Origin: an uncultured Verrucomicrobiales bacterium
GTDB taxonomy: Bacteria > Verrucomicrobiota > Verrucomicrobiia > Verrucomicrobiales > Akkermansiaceae
Direction of reading: 5' to 3'
NCBI GenBank assembly: GCA_937128235.1
Contig: CAKZMG010000095.1
Span: 1 to 50,505 of the forward strand
Length of the DNA stretch: 50,505 bases
The notes beneath the pieces are model-generated. The model worked only from the letters and a program-made list of their open reading frames with translations, was not told the origin of the DNA and made no database searches. This document shows, piece after piece, positions 17,220-25,890 of the stretch. Within the stretch, counting starts at the first letter, position 1. Each line of letters begins with the position of its first letter. The position numbers and the translations under genes were made by a program.

Positions 17220-18101
17220 ATGCGCTGGTGGACATACCAAAAAGAACGATTCCCAATTTTCCAACATGGATTATTGGTCATGGCGTTTTCCTCATCAGCG
17301 GTTGCATTTTCTTCTTTGCTGTGCGGCATCACTCCTGGTTGGCAAGCATTTTTGGTTGCATTCATTACGGTATTTTTATTTTTCCTACAGCTAAGGATAG
17401 CTGATGAATTTAAGGACGCGGAGGAGGATGCTAAATTCCGACCCTACCGTGCTGTTCCTCGCGGCTTAGTGAAGTTGCGCGAGCTGGGTTATGTTTTTGT
17501 GATAGCTGCATTGGTTCAGCTAGGTCTCACGCTTTGGTTAGATTCTCGTCTGCTCTATTTGCTTCTCATCACATGGGGTTATCTCGCGTTGATGAGTGTG
17601 GAGTTTTTTGCGCGTGACTGGCTCAAGGCTCGGCATATCACTTACCTTTGGACACATATGATGATCATGCCGCTGGTAGATTTATTCGCTACCTCCTGCC
17701 TCTGGCTCCCTGCAAATGTCGTTCCAGACAAACTCGGTTTGAGCTTCTTTTTGATCGCTAGTTTCTTTAATGGCATCGTCATCGAGATAGGAAGAAAACT
17801 ACGACAACCTGAGGGTGAGCAAGAGGGCGTGCCAACGTATAGCAAACTATGGGGATTGAGAAAGGCTTCTGTGGTTTGGACTTGCTGTATCTCTATCACC
17901 GCTGTTTTTGCTATTCTTTCTGCACGCCATATCGGCTTCATGCTTCCTGTTAGTTGCTTGCTTCTAACTCTAGTAGTCTGGGCATTTATGACTGCCAGAA
18001 ATTTTCACGCTACTAGCTCCAAGCATTTTGAGCTTATCTCAGGACTATGGACGCTTGTCCTCTATCTCTCACTCGGTCTCACTCCACTCATTTTTTCATG
18101 A
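17220..18101 (+). CDS. UbiA family prenyltransferase
   Basis: 293 aa with about eight membrane helices. The first Asp-rich site is DEFKDAEED at 62-70 followed by RPYRAVPRGLV, the usual arrangement for Mg-diphosphate binding in UbiA enzymes. The second site, near GRKLRQPEGEQEGVPTYS (about 185-203), is less canonical, with Glu in place of the Asp set. UbiA enzymes transfer an isoprenyl chain to an aromatic or glycerol-phosphate acceptor in the membrane. The acceptor here is unknown. Its stop overlaps the next gene start (ATGA at 18098-18101), so the two are translationally coupled. Confidence 0.82.
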   Translation: MRWWTYQKERFPIFQHGLLVMAFSSSAVAFSSLLCGITPGWQAFLVAFITVFLFFLQLRIADEFKDAEEDAKFRPYRAVPRGLVKLRELGYVFVIAALVQLGLTLWLDSRLLYLLLITWGYLALMSVEFFARDWLKARHITYLWTHMMIMPLVDLFATSCLWLPANVVPDKLGLSFFLIASFFNGIVIEIGRKLRQPEGEQEGVPTYSKLWGLRKASVVWTCCISITAVFAILSARHIGFMLPVSCLLLTLVVWAFMTARNFHATSSKHFELISGLWTLVLYLSLGLTPLIFS

Positions 18102-20596
18102 TCATTCAAGCACACCATACGGATCAACTTCACTTACTCGGAGGGAAAGCATCTGCTCTGGCAAACTTAGCTGGAACAGGTGCTAAAATACTTGCGTGGT
18201 TTGCAGTCACAGACATAGGTTCTCATAAAGGCGAAATTTTAGAACTGGCTAACTCTCTTGATGCTGAGCACTTCGCAGTACGCTCATCCGCGCTCGAGGA
18301 AGATGGTGCTGAGCATTCGTTCGCTGGGCAGTTTGACTCCTTTCTCTATGTGGAAAAAGACAATCTGTTAGAAAAAATAGAAGCTGTTTTTAGTAGTCAT
18401 AAAAGTGATCATTTAGAGACTTATGTGGGCAGTAAGAACATTGCGACATCAGGCTCTAACAACGTCACTGCTCTGGTTCAGAAAATGATTACTCCTGATG
18501 TGAGCGGAGTTGCATTCAGTGCTGATCCTGTTTCTGGAGACAGAAGCAAAACAGTCATTTCTGCGCTGTGGGGCACGGGATCTGCACTGGTATCTGGTGA
18601 TGCGGATGCAGATGTGTGGACACTTCAGGAGGGCGAAATCATCGATAAAACAATCGCTAATAAAACGCATCAGCATGTTGCATGTAAGGCTAGTGAAGAG
18701 GGTGTGAAACGCGTTAATGTTGCAGCTGAAAAACAAATCATTCCTTGCCTAACAGATAAGGAAATCAGACAGGTTACAGATCTAGCAGATCTATGCCAAG
18801 AGCATTTTGGATGCCCGCAAGACATCGAGTGGGCATTCGAGAGCGGTGAGCTTTATCTGCTACAGAGCCGCCCTATCACTACCTTAAAGAGTGAAGCTTC
18901 ATCCGCGGATTGCATCGTGTGGGATAATAGCAACATTGCTGAGAGCTACTCGGGAATCACTTCTCCTCTCACCTTCTCATTTGCTAAGCGGATCTATGAG
19001 CATGTGTATCGTGAATTTTGCCTTCTGCTTTCTGTGCCGAGAGGGCGTGTGAAGAAGCATGATGCGGTGTTCCCTGAAATGTTAGGTCACATCCATGGTC
19101 ACGTTTATTACAATCTCAATAGCTGGTATCATGTGCTGGCTATGTTACCTGGCTTCTCTCTGAACCGTAATTTCATGGAGCAAATGATGGGAGTCAAAGT
19201 CCCGATGCCTGCTGCTATTATTGATGATATTGTGGAAAAGACAAAGACCAATAAACTCTATGATAGCCTTACTTTAGTTCGCACCGTCTTTGGCTTGATA
19301 AGAAATCAAATAGGGCTGAAGAAAAATATCAGTAAGTTTTACAAGCGACTTGAAACTGCACTAAATTCTAATCAAAGACCACTCAGCGAGATGTCATCTA
19401 AGGAACTCATCGCGCATTATGAGGAGCTAGGATCTAAGTTGCTCAAACGCTGGGATGCACCCTTGGTGAATGATTTTTTTGCGATGATTCACTATGGTGT
19501 TTTGAAGTCTCTGTGCGAGAAATGGCTAGATGACGACACATTGCACAATAAACTATTGTTAGATTGCGGAGAAATAGTCAGCGCTGAGCCTCCCAGGAGA
19601 ATCGCTGAAATGGCAGAGATGGTGCGCGGTGATGATAAACTTTTAGATGTGCTTAGTAACGAGTCTATTTCTGGAGATGAGAAACAAACGGCTATCCAAA
19701 ATCATCCTCGCTTTAAGGTAGAGCTGGATGCTTATTTGGAGAAGTTCGGAGACCGTTGCCTAGAGGAACTGAAGCTAGAATCTCCCACTGTTGGAGACAA
19801 TTCACAATCTTTGCTTTCAAGTATTGTAGCAATGGCTAAGCGACCAGAGAGGGACATCAGTGAAGATTTACCAGGCACCCATGAAGATGAGATAAGCAAG
19901 CTGTCTTGGCTCAAACGCAGAATATTTCGCTGGGTTCTTAAGAATGCTAAAGCACGGGTTCGCGATAGAGAGAATCTGCGATTCGAGCGTACGAGACTGT
20001 TCGGAAGAGTGCGTAAGATCATGGTGGAGATGGGCAAGCGATTTCAAGCGAATGGGCAGTTAGATGAATATAGAGATGTGTTTTTTCTTACACTAGAAGA
20101 AGTGATGTCTGGGGAAAATGATGACTACAGAGCACTCGTGAATGAACGTAGAACTGAGCAGAAAAATTACCAGAACCAAGAACCACCACCCGATCGTTTT
20201 CACACTACCAGACCCGTGGAGGATTATGATTCCTTTGAGTCCGCACTCCCCTACTCGCCTCCGGATGGTGACAACATTTCTGGCACAGGTGCGTGCCCTG
20301 GAGTGGTGCGCGGGAAAGTCCGCGTGGTGCTAGACCCTCGCGAGGCTAAGCTGATGGAAGGGGAAATTCTAGTGGCTCAGCAAACCGACCCTGGCTGGGT
20401 GGTGCTCTTCCCCGCTGCTTCTGGTTTACTTGTTGAGCGTGGCTCATTACTCTCTCATTCTGCTATCGTAGCGCGAGAACTCGGCTTGCCATGTGTAGTT
20501 TCTATCCCAGATGTGACAAAAATTTTGAAAACAGGAGATCTCGTGGAAATGGATGGGAGCTCTGGGGCAGTGACTATTTTGAATCTGGACAAATAA
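18098..20596 (+). CDS. PEP-synthase-like phosphotransferase (rifampin phosphotransferase architecture)
   Basis: 832 aa from the ATG in the ATGA overlap; the longer frame from 18047 lies inside the UbiA gene. The N-terminal ATP-grasp domain (about 1-260) has LLGGKASALANL, FAVRSSALEEDG, FAGQFDSFLYV, SGVAFSADPVSG and DIEWAFESGELYLLQSRPIT. A long middle domain (about 270-700) is unlike PEP synthase. The C-terminal swivelling domain carries the phospho-His in RGSLLSHSAIVARELG (His787). This ATP-binding / acceptor-binding / His order matches rifampin phosphotransferase, which uses ATP to phosphorylate a hydroxyl and releases AMP and phosphate. It lacks the PEP/pyruvate barrel. In this cluster I infer a lipid or isoprenoid hydroxyl as acceptor; antibiotic inactivation is the alternative. 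Confidence 0.82.
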   Translation: MIIQAHHTDQLHLLGGKASALANLAGTGAKILAWFAVTDIGSHKGEILELANSLDAEHFAVRSSALEEDGAEHSFAGQFDSFLYVEKDNLLEKIEAVFSSHKSDHLETYVGSKNIATSGSNNVTALVQKMITPDVSGVAFSADPVSGDRSKTVISALWGTGSALVSGDADADVWTLQEGEIIDKTIANKTHQHVACKASEEGVKRVNVAAEKQIIPCLTDKEIRQVTDLADLCQEHFGCPQDIEWAFESGELYLLQSRPITTLKSEASSADCIVWDNSNIAESYSGITSPLTFSFAKRIYEHVYREFCLLLSVPRGRVKKHDAVFPEMLGHIHGHVYYNLNSWYHVLAMLPGFSLNRNFMEQMMGVKVPMPAAIIDDIVEKTKTNKLYDSLTLVRTVFGLIRNQIGLKKNISKFYKRLETALNSNQRPLSEMSSKELIAHYEELGSKLLKRWDAPLVNDFFAMIHYGVLKSLCEKWLDDDTLHNKLLLDCGEIVSAEPPRRIAEMAEMVRGDDKLLDVLSNESISGDEKQTAIQNHPRFKVELDAYLEKFGDRCLEELKLESPTVGDNSQSLLSSIVAMAKRPERDISEDLPGTHEDEISKLSWLKRRIFRWVLKNAKARVRDRENLRFERTRLFGRVRKIMVEMGKRFQANGQLDEYRDVFFLTLEEVMSGENDDYRALVNERRTEQKNYQNQEPPPDRFHTTRPVEDYDSFESALPYSPPDGDNISGTGACPGVVRGKVRVVLDPREAKLMEGEILVAQQTDPGWVVLFPAASGLLVERGSLLSHSAIVARELGLPCVVSIPDVTKILKTGDLVEMDGSSGAVTILNLDK

Positions 20597-20750
20597 CCTT
20601 ATCCCAGTCAAAACCGCTCTGTAAAATAGGCTGGACGTAGTTTACTTCAATAGGATCCCGTGGCTTACCCACATTTGCCATTTGCACGCTTGCTTCACTA
20701 ATTCTACGTCCTTCTCTGATAGCGGCTTGTTCTGCTTCTTCAAGTTCCAT
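20574..20750 (-). CDS. Possible small ORF, 58 aa, converging on the phosphotransferase gene
   Basis: From the reverse-strand ATG at 20750 to TAG at 20574 the frame encodes MELEEAEQAAIREGRRIS followed by about 40 further residues, with a plausible acidic/basic helix then a hydrophilic tail. A second overlapping frame (ATG at 20818) and a well-placed AAGGAG before a 19-codon frame also exist on this strand. This may be a decayed small gene split by frameshifts. No family was recognised. Confidence 0.25.
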   Translation of the reverse strand: MELEEAEQAAIREGRRISEASVQMANVGKPRDPIEVNYVQPILQSGFDWDKVICPDSK

Positions 20751-20926
20751 ATTCTAAGTGAGTCTTCCTTGCTGATTGCTTCTGGCGGATGCGTGTCATT
20801 TTCTCCTTCTTTAGACATAAAGATAATTTAACACCTAAATACCTAAGCGACGATCTTCCTGAATTTTGTGAAGACTTGTGTTGTGGAGTTAGATGCTTGT
20901 GAGTAACTTGGGGTGGCAACGTAAAA
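20597..20926. other. 330-base gap between the two halves of the lipid cluster
   Basis: No plus-strand gene is seen. The left half reads as overlapping short reverse-strand frames (see the small ORF ending at 20574). The right half, 20821-20926, is likely the leader and promoter zone of the DUF3419 gene, but I found no convincing -35/-10 pair. Confidence 0.5.
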
Positions 20927-22015
20927 ATGATGAAAACTGAAATTCAAGATCACGCGGAGTTTAATGCGGTTCGTTATGCGAACTGTTGGGAAGATGCGGA
21001 TATACTTATGCGGGCGATGCAGCCAGAGGGAAGACATTGTCTGAGCATTGGGTCTGCGGGTGACAATTCATTTTCCATGCTCGCTGAGGGTGCTAGCCGT
21101 GTGACCATTGCAGAGATGAACCCAGCTCAGGTGGCTTGTATCAAGTTACGGGTTGCTGCTTATAAGGTGTTAGATAACCGTGAGCTTCTAGAGTTGTTAG
21201 GAGAGCTTGAGGGTGATCGCTTAGCGCTATTTGAAAGGTGTAAGAAAGAGCTCGATGGTGAAAGCATCGCTTACTGGGAGCATTTTTCAGATCACATTAA
21301 AACAGGGTTTGGCAAGGTGGGAAAATTTGAAAACTACTTTCGTTTATTTCGAGAAAAGGCACTTCCTTGGGTTCACTCGCGAAAGCTAACCTCTGAGCTA
21401 CTAGAATCTCGCACACGTGAGGAGCGAGAAACTTTTTATGAGAAAAAATGGAATACTTGGCGGTGGAGACTGCTTTTTAAACTATTCTTTTCTAGATTTG
21501 TGATGGGAAGACTCGGGCGAGATCCATCTTTCTTTAAGTATGTGGAAGGCTCGGTGGCGGATCGTATTTTGACTCGTGTGAGACATGCTCTCGTAGAGCT
21601 TGAGCCATCTGAAAATCCTTACCTCCGATACATTCTAAATGGCAGCTATGGAGACTCATTACCGCATGCTTTGCGTGAAGAAAATTTTGAGAAAATCCGT
21701 GCGAATATTGATAAGCTAAGCATCATCCCAGGCACCGTAGAATCCGCTCTAACAGATCAGAAATATGACGCCTATAACCTGAGTGATATTTTTGAATACA
21801 TGTCAGATGAAAATACTCAGAACCTCTTAGAAAAGATTCATTCGCAGAGCAGCAATGGAGCCAGGATCGTTTACTGGAACATGCTAGCTCGGCGTGAATC
21901 TGATCAATCACTTCGTAGCAAAATAAAGCCGCTTATAGAGCTATCCGAGGAACTCTTCCAGCAAGATAAAGCCTTTTTTTACTCAAGATTTATTGTAGAA
22001 GAAGTGATCAAGTAA
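20927..22015 (+). CDS. DUF3419 family protein (BtaA-like 3-amino-3-carboxypropyl transferase)
   Basis: 362 aa (two consecutive ATGs at 20927 and 20930). The start FNAVRYANCWEDADILMRAM and the SAM-binding stretch LSIGSAGDNSFSMLAEGA, with TIAEMNPAQVACIKLRVAA, are hallmarks of DUF3419. Later blocks include NPYLRYILNGSYGD and YDAYNLSDIFEYMS. Characterised relatives (BtaA) move the 3-amino-3-carboxypropyl group of SAM to the free hydroxyl of diacylglycerol, giving the betaine lipid precursor. The methylating partner BtaB was not seen. Lipid activity is inferred from the family and from the neighbouring membrane enzymes. Confidence 0.85.
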   Translation: MMKTEIQDHAEFNAVRYANCWEDADILMRAMQPEGRHCLSIGSAGDNSFSMLAEGASRVTIAEMNPAQVACIKLRVAAYKVLDNRELLELLGELEGDRLALFERCKKELDGESIAYWEHFSDHIKTGFGKVGKFENYFRLFREKALPWVHSRKLTSELLESRTREERETFYEKKWNTWRWRLLFKLFFSRFVMGRLGRDPSFFKYVEGSVADRILTRVRHALVELEPSENPYLRYILNGSYGDSLPHALREENFEKIRANIDKLSIIPGTVESALTDQKYDAYNLSDIFEYMSDENTQNLLEKIHSQSSNGARIVYWNMLARRESDQSLRSKIKPLIELSEELFQQDKAFFYSRFIVEEVIK

Positions 22016-22040
22016 CTGTGGCTTCGAGCTGCTGATGTCA

Positions 22041-22084
22041 TGCTGCAAGATGCAGCAGGAACGGACTGCTGCGGGACGCAGCAG
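22041..22084 (+). repeat. REP-like double hairpin, copy A
   Basis: TGCTGCA-AGA-TGCAGCA (22041-22057) and CTGCTGCG-GGA-CGCAGCAG (22066-22084) are two perfect hairpins separated by GGAACGGA. The same bipartite unit occurs on the other strand near 27111-27157. It lies between the DUF3419 stop and the likely start of the next gene, a typical REP/BIME position. Confidence 0.6.
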
Positions 22085-22099
22085 ATACTAAATATACTC

Positions 22100-23440
22100 A
22101 TGCCCATCATATCCATCATCATCGTTTTGATTGCTCTTGCAGCATTACTCGGTGTGTCTGCGCTGATGGTGAACAAGGGTAAAATCTGTGGTGAGAGTGC
22201 GCGTAAGTTAGTGCATGTCGGGATGGGATTGATCTGTTTGACGTTTCCTTGGTTGTTTCAAAAATCCTTTCCTGTGCTCGCGCTGGCTGGGATAGCAGTG
22301 GTTAGCATTTTACTAATGAGGCTGACCAAATTACGCAGCAGCTTGGGAGCATCTCTATTTTCGGTGAAACGTATATCAGTAGGCGAACTGATATTTCCTA
22401 TTGCCGTGGCTTGGCTATTTTCTCTCAACCTAGCCAACGATAAGAACTCGGCGATTTATTACACCATTCCACTGCTGTTGTTGACTCTGGCTGACACCGT
22501 CGGGGCGATAGCTGGGACTAAATTCGGCAAGCAAATCTACGTGACGGCATCTGGGAGAAAAAGTGTGGAGGGATCGCTCGCTTTTTTAGTTACTGCTTTT
22601 CTATGCACGTTTCTTCCATTGCTGATCTTCACTGATTATGAGCTGCATCATCTATCATTTATCGCTCTTACTGTGGCGCTCTTTATCACGGCGGTAGAAG
22701 GTATTTCAGGAATGGGAATGGATAATTTACTCATCCCTATCGGCAGTTATTTTCTGTTAGATTATTACACTGGCATGTCCACTCAGTCACTTTGGATTCG
22801 CGTGGTCTGCATGGTTTTTCTGATGCTACTTTTGCTTTGGACACGGCACAAACATTCACTCAATGGTGGCGCTGTCCTCACTGCCGTCATCCTATGTTTT
22901 GTTTCCTTTATGCTGGGTGGGCCATACTGCTTGAGCGCTTGTTTACTCATTTTCACACGCCACTTACTAGCTATCCAAAAGATACCCGTGGAGCAGAAAC
23001 ACAAGCATTCGATTGATACTATTTTAGCAATCTCTGTGCCGGCTATCACTTGGCTCACGCTGGGAGAAAATTCCATCATTACAGAGAACATGAGTCGCAC
23101 ATTTTTCATTCTGTCACTCGCTATCACTATTGCACTACTACATGCAGGCACGCATAAATTTTTAACCCAGAGTTCTTCAATTACTGCGTCTTGCTTGCTT
23201 AAAAGCAGCGGCATGTCGGCTATCGTTACCGGCTTGTGTTATCCTCTCCTTCCCACTTCTAGCTTCGCATTCATCTTTATCGCCACTGTGGTTTTTAGTG
23301 CTGTTTTGGCAGGTATTTTTTATCGACTACGTAGTTCAGGAGTTCCGACATTGAATGACTGGATCACACTGTGTATCCTCACAGGAATCAGCACTACCAT
23401 CCTTTTTTATAGCCATGCATATTATTACTCCAGCGTCTAA
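22100..23440 (+). CDS. Dolichol/phytol-kinase-like membrane protein with extra C-terminal membrane domain
   Basis: 446 aa from ATG 22100, about 12-13 membrane helices. The frame opens at 22040, but that start would run through the REP-like repeat. The first half carries the CTP-dependent polyprenol/phytol kinase marks ESARKLVHVGMGL, LADTVGAIAGTKFGK and SGRKSVEGSLAF. The second half (from about residue 245, LNGGAVLTAVILCFVSFMLGG) weakly resembles DUF92, the VTE6 phytyl-phosphate kinase family. If so, one chain would convert an isoprenoid alcohol to its diphosphate. The first half is fairly sure, the second speculative. A plain CDP-lipid or phosphatidate cytidylyltransferase-like protein is the alternative. 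Confidence 0.7.
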   Translation: MPIISIIIVLIALAALLGVSALMVNKGKICGESARKLVHVGMGLICLTFPWLFQKSFPVLALAGIAVVSILLMRLTKLRSSLGASLFSVKRISVGELIFPIAVAWLFSLNLANDKNSAIYYTIPLLLLTLADTVGAIAGTKFGKQIYVTASGRKSVEGSLAFLVTAFLCTFLPLLIFTDYELHHLSFIALTVALFITAVEGISGMGMDNLLIPIGSYFLLDYYTGMSTQSLWIRVVCMVFLMLLLLWTRHKHSLNGGAVLTAVILCFVSFMLGGPYCLSACLLIFTRHLLAIQKIPVEQKHKHSIDTILAISVPAITWLTLGENSIITENMSRTFFILSLAITIALLHAGTHKFLTQSSSITASCLLKSSGMSAIVTGLCYPLLPTSSFAFIFIATVVFSAVLAGIFYRLRSSGVPTLNDWITLCILTGISTTILFYSHAYYYSSV

Positions 23441-24329
23441 TCTATCAGCAGATCAACAAGCAATTTTCAATCAAGGAGCCAGCTGCCTTCTGACTCAACA
23501 GGATATGCAGATAGGTGTCTGGCTTGAAAACACACCTGAGCATGGTGGCACTGCTATTATTGCGATTGGAGCGTGTTTGTTAGATGGCGAGGGTGCTGTT
23601 GATTTTCTCAAGGAATGCATCGTGCACATAGGTGTGGAGCATCCGGAAAGACCGATTATTGGTCCGATGAATGGCAATACTTGGATGAAACATCGCTTAA
23701 TCATAGAGTCAAATAACAGACCAGCATTTTTGATGGAGCCAATGGAGCCAGCATTTCTGTTCGATATTTTTCGCAGCGCGGGCTTTGAGACACTTTCTCG
23801 CTATTCATCATCGGTAATTGATCTCACTGAGGTGCAGCCTAGTTTTGAGCGCGTAGAGAAAATTGTGGCTAAACAAGGGATCAATATTAGGCAGATAGAT
23901 TTGAAAAATTTCGATCACGATCTGACTCAGATTTACGATCTCAGTTTAGCAGCATTTTCTAACAACTTTCTTTACACCCCACTCCCCAAACAAGCGTTCA
24001 TGCATTCTTATGTTTCTGCTAAGGATAGAATAGACTCGGAGTTTGTGTTACTGGCATTTCAGGGTGAAACTCTGATTGGGTTTTTGTTTTGCATGCCAGA
24101 CATTGATCCATCTGTGCTGATTGTGAAGACGCTAGCGACTAGTCCAGATCACAGGGCTGCGGGGCTGGGGACATTGTTAGTGGCTCATGCCCACCAGCGG
24201 GCAAAAGATAAGGGTTACTCTGAGGCGATTCATGCATTGCAATATGAGAGTAATTCATCGTTAAGGATCAGTCAGAGATTTAATGCGGTTAGATTTAGAA
24301 CCTATGGACTTATGATGAATGATGATTAA
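23415..24329 (+). CDS. GNAT family N-acetyltransferase
   Basis: About 304 aa from ATG 23415, overlapping the previous gene by 26 bases. The GNAT core is in the C-terminal half: VLIVKTLATSPDHRAAGLGT, the acetyl-CoA-binding motif A, followed by LLVAHAHQRAKDKGYSEAIH. The N-terminal half is a divergent, possibly second GNAT-like domain with GPMNGNTWMKHRL. Such double-domain proteins occur in several bacteria. It would transfer an acyl or acetyl group to an amine. In this cluster the amine could be the aminocarboxypropyl group, which is an inference. Confidence 0.8.
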   Translation: MHIITPASNLSADQQAIFNQGASCLLTQQDMQIGVWLENTPEHGGTAIIAIGACLLDGEGAVDFLKECIVHIGVEHPERPIIGPMNGNTWMKHRLIIESNNRPAFLMEPMEPAFLFDIFRSAGFETLSRYSSSVIDLTEVQPSFERVEKIVAKQGINIRQIDLKNFDHDLTQIYDLSLAAFSNNFLYTPLPKQAFMHSYVSAKDRIDSEFVLLAFQGETLIGFLFCMPDIDPSVLIVKTLATSPDHRAAGLGTLLVAHAHQRAKDKGYSEAIHALQYESNSSLRISQRFNAVRFRTYGLMMNDD

Positions 24330-24336
24330 ATAGATT

Positions 24337-25818
24337 ATGAATTTAGTAAACCAACTTGCAGAAAAGGCGGCTGAGCATCCTGAGAGGATCGCTCTGATTG
24401 ATGCTGGTGGAGAAATGAGCTATTCAGATCTTTATGCTGAAGTCAGCGCTGGTGCAGATTTTTTAAGAGCTAGTGGTTTGGCAAAAGGTGATTGCGTTTT
24501 GATTCTAGAACCTATTGGGATTCATTTGTATATTCATTTACTGGCTGTTTTTCATGCGGGTATGTCTGCGATGATCGTCGATCCTTCAGCTGGAAAAAAG
24601 GTGTTGGGAAATTGTCTCAACCTGTGTCCTCCTGATGGATTTATTGGATCGCGTAAGGCTCATTTGTTGCGGGTATTGCATCCTGGTATTCGAAAAATTA
24701 AGAAGTGTTTTCATTCTAAGGGGTATTTACCATTTAGCAGGAAGTGGAAATCGAATGGAGGTAAAAGCATGCCTGTTCCTGTTGAATGTGATCATCCTGC
24801 ATTGATTACTTTCACGAGTGGTAGCACGGGGATGCCTAAGGCGGCTTGCCGGACGCATGGATTTCTGCTGGCTCAGCATAAAGCACTTTCTGAGGCACTG
24901 GACTTTAGAGACGGTGAGGTGGATCTAATCACTCTGCCTATTTTTGCGATTGCTAATCTGGCTTCTGGGATGACATCAGTAATTGCTAATACGGATCTAC
25001 GATATCCAGCGAAGGTTGATTCTGAGGCTATTTCGAGACAATGTGATGAGCTTCAGATCACTCGATGTGCTGCCTCTCCTGCATTTTTCAATAAACTCTA
25101 TGACGATAAAAACTTACCTTATTTTAAAACGATTTATACTGGCGGAGCTCCTGTGTTCCCTCACTTGATCGATGCGATTCAGCGAGATCACCCCAAGCTA
25201 AAAATTGTCACTGTCTATGGATCTACAGAGGTTGAGCCTATCTCGCACATCGCCTGGGATGAGGTCAGTTCTGATGATCATGAGGCGATGAAACAAGGGA
25301 AAGGTTTGCTCGTGGGCAAGCCTGTGTCCGCTACGAAAGTGATGATCCATGAAATGCATGATGATCAGATCGGGCAGATTGCTGTGACAGGTGATCATGT
25401 TCTGAAAGGATATTTAAATGGCAAAGGAGATGAGGAAACGAAGCTCAATCTTGATGATGAAATCTGGCATCTGACTGGTGACATGGGTTACTTTGATTCG
25501 CAGGAAAGACTCTGGCTGATGGGACGTGAGTCTGCAGTTTTCAACATGGATGATCGTGTGGTTTATCCTTTCGGAATAGAGAGCGCGGTGATGCATCATC
25601 CATCTGTGATCCGATGCGCAGTGGTACAGCATGAGGAAAAAAACTTACTTTGCCTAGAACTAGAAGACGGCTTGTTAGATTCTGTTAGAGAACATTTTCC
25701 TGAGTATCAATTCTTAGAATTTACTCACCTAAAGAACATCCCTATGGATAAACGGCACAACGCGAAAATAGACTATCCATCACTGCTAGAAATCTTAAAA
25801 AACTTACCTCTAGAATGA
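24337..25818 (+). CDS. AMP-dependent acyl synthetase/ligase (ANL superfamily, OleC-like)
   Basis: 493 aa. The AMP-binding loop TFTSGSTGMPKAA is at 158-170, followed by YGSTEVEP, LTGDMGYFD and the C-terminal catalytic Lys in HNAKIDY. The length and the loop followed by CRTHGFLLAQH recall fatty acyl-AMP ligases and OleC (beta-lactone synthetase). It activates a carboxylic acid with ATP, probably to an acyl-CoA or an acyl-AMP passed to a partner. OleA, OleB and OleD are absent, so an olefin pathway is unlikely here. It closes the lipid cluster; the last codons lie in the left arm of an inverted repeat. Confidence 0.85.
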   Translation: MNLVNQLAEKAAEHPERIALIDAGGEMSYSDLYAEVSAGADFLRASGLAKGDCVLILEPIGIHLYIHLLAVFHAGMSAMIVDPSAGKKVLGNCLNLCPPDGFIGSRKAHLLRVLHPGIRKIKKCFHSKGYLPFSRKWKSNGGKSMPVPVECDHPALITFTSGSTGMPKAACRTHGFLLAQHKALSEALDFRDGEVDLITLPIFAIANLASGMTSVIANTDLRYPAKVDSEAISRQCDELQITRCAASPAFFNKLYDDKNLPYFKTIYTGGAPVFPHLIDAIQRDHPKLKIVTVYGSTEVEPISHIAWDEVSSDDHEAMKQGKGLLVGKPVSATKVMIHEMHDDQIGQIAVTGDHVLKGYLNGKGDEETKLNLDDEIWHLTGDMGYFDSQERLWLMGRESAVFNMDDRVVYPFGIESAVMHHPSVIRCAVVQHEEKNLLCLELEDGLLDSVREHFPEYQFLEFTHLKNIPMDKRHNAKIDYPSLLEILKNLPLE

Positions 25819-25875
25819 GGAGAATTGTTTTACGTAATATTCCAGTGCTTTTTCTTTGGCTAGAGGTAAGTTTTT
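25798..25875 (+). terminator. 16-bp perfect inverted repeat at the end of the lipid cluster
   Basis: AAAAACTTACCTCTAG (25798-25813) and its exact reverse complement (25860-25875) are separated by 46 bases. They span the ligase stop codon and precede the brkB-like gene. The right arm ends in five T. The same 16-mer recurs at 10196-10211. It may be a terminator formed by two copies of a recurrent word, as seen with uptake sequences elsewhere. Confidence 0.5.
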
Positions 25876-25890
25876 GTTAGGTTTTTTCCT

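Noticed and set aside
18047-18097. Upstream start for the phosphotransferase gene
   Set aside because: It lies inside the UbiA gene; the ATGA overlap at 18098 gives the family-typical N-terminus.
22040-22099. Earlier ATG start for the polyprenol-kinase-like gene
   Set aside because: The extra residues are encoded by the REP-like hairpins; ATG 22100 starts directly before the first membrane helix.
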